DNA from: CAZMVY01 sp964653435
GTDB taxonomy: Bacteria > Planctomycetota > Phycisphaerae > UBA1845 > PWPN01
Assembly (NCBI GenBank): GCA_964653435.1
Contig: CAZZFA010000046.1
Span: forward strand, 1 to 42,531
Length of the DNA stretch: 42,531 nucleotides
Direction of reading: 5' to 3'
The notes under the pieces: model-generated
Databases searched by the model: none
What the model saw: the letters and a program-made list of their open reading frames with translations, nothing else
Told to the model about the DNA's origin: nothing
In this document: positions 42,381 through 42,531 of the stretch, in pieces
Position numbering within the stretch: the first letter of the stretch is position 1
Layout of the letters: each line of letters begins with the position of its first letter
Translations under genes and position numbers: made by a program

Positions 42381-42531
42381 GAGTCTTGCGTCGCGCCTTT
42401 TGTGCGCCTTGCGAGCGGCGCGCCTTGTGCGCGGCGCATCTTGCGCGCGGTGCACCTTGTGCGCGGTGCATCTTGCGCGCGGTGGATCTTGCGCGCAGCG
42501 TGTTTTGCGCGCATGGATCGCGCTGCGGCGG
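42381..42531 (+). repeat. Dispersed repeat, copy 4, cut by window end
   Basis: GAGTCTTGCGTCGCG at 42381 matches the left end of copy 3, exactly 192 bp away. It is interrupted by a 16-bp tandem array (42408-42519), after which GCGCGCATGGATCGCGCTGCGGCGG matches the next segment of the other copies. The remaining part lies beyond the window. Confidence 0.8.
42408..42519. repeat. 16-bp tandem array, seven units
   Basis: CTTG or TTTG recurs at 42408, 42424, 42440, 42456, 42472, 42488 and 42504, exactly every 16 bp. A typical unit is CTTGTGCGCGGTGCAT or CTTGCGCGCGGTGCAC. Each carries a GCGC-rich palindromic core similar to the GCGCGCCTTGCGCGC word that occurs once in copies 2 and 3. Confidence 0.85.

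Overview
The window is GC-rich bacterial chromosome. Lipoprotein and envelope genes, a sulfatase, a futalosine-pathway MqnE, a family-99-like sugar protein and many short dispersed repeats together suggest a Planctomycetota-type organism, possibly Phycisphaerae. This placement is inferred from gene content and was not tested by any search. No rRNA, tRNA, CRISPR array or intact transposon was seen.

Layout. 1-517: repeat-rich DNA with no supported gene. 518-4720 (+): arsenic operon with a sigma70-like promoter and inverted-repeat operator, arsR, a Tes-like radical SAM enzyme, an ACR3 arsenite pump and arsM. 4748-11026 (-): tripartite RND efflux operon converging on it, made of a TolC-type lipoprotein, a 63-residue lipoprotein translationally coupled to it, an HAE1-like pump and a membrane-fusion lipoprotein. 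11251-16185 (-): MFS permease, secreted sulfatase, enolase and a YfcE-like phosphoesterase whose upstream DNA can fold into a three-way junction. 16745-22023 (-): polyprenyl diphosphate synthase, GH3-superfamily protein, two small proteins and a GT4 glycosyltransferase. 22024-23245: mostly non-coding. 23246-26944: a DUF3486-like small protein, a PilT-like ATPase, a TPR protein and a zinc-ribbon membrane protein with a signal-peptidase-like fold.

27080-30494 (-): a compact five-gene operon encoding a PflX-like radical SAM enzyme, a 66-residue protein, a Ycf46-like AAA ATPase, a DUF1257/Ycf35 protein and a DUF2997 protein. This is the best candidate for an undescribed system. 30576-37590 (+): glycerophosphodiesterase, AGE-family epimerase, three small toxin-antitoxin-like ORFs, a sodium/solute symporter and a secreted family-99-like protein, suggesting sugar salvage. 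37641-41896 (-): MqnE, a LOG-family protein and a polytopic membrane protein.

Two features cut across the window. A roughly 192-bp repeat occurs three times in full (25699, 33799, 42189) and begins a fourth time at 42381, where it contains a 16-bp tandem array. Short degenerate repeats also sit in an intergenic gap and, in frame, inside the GH3 and mqnE genes. Several genes (30576, 33036, 38849) have a -10-like box 7-8 nt before the start codon, which suggests leaderless mRNAs.
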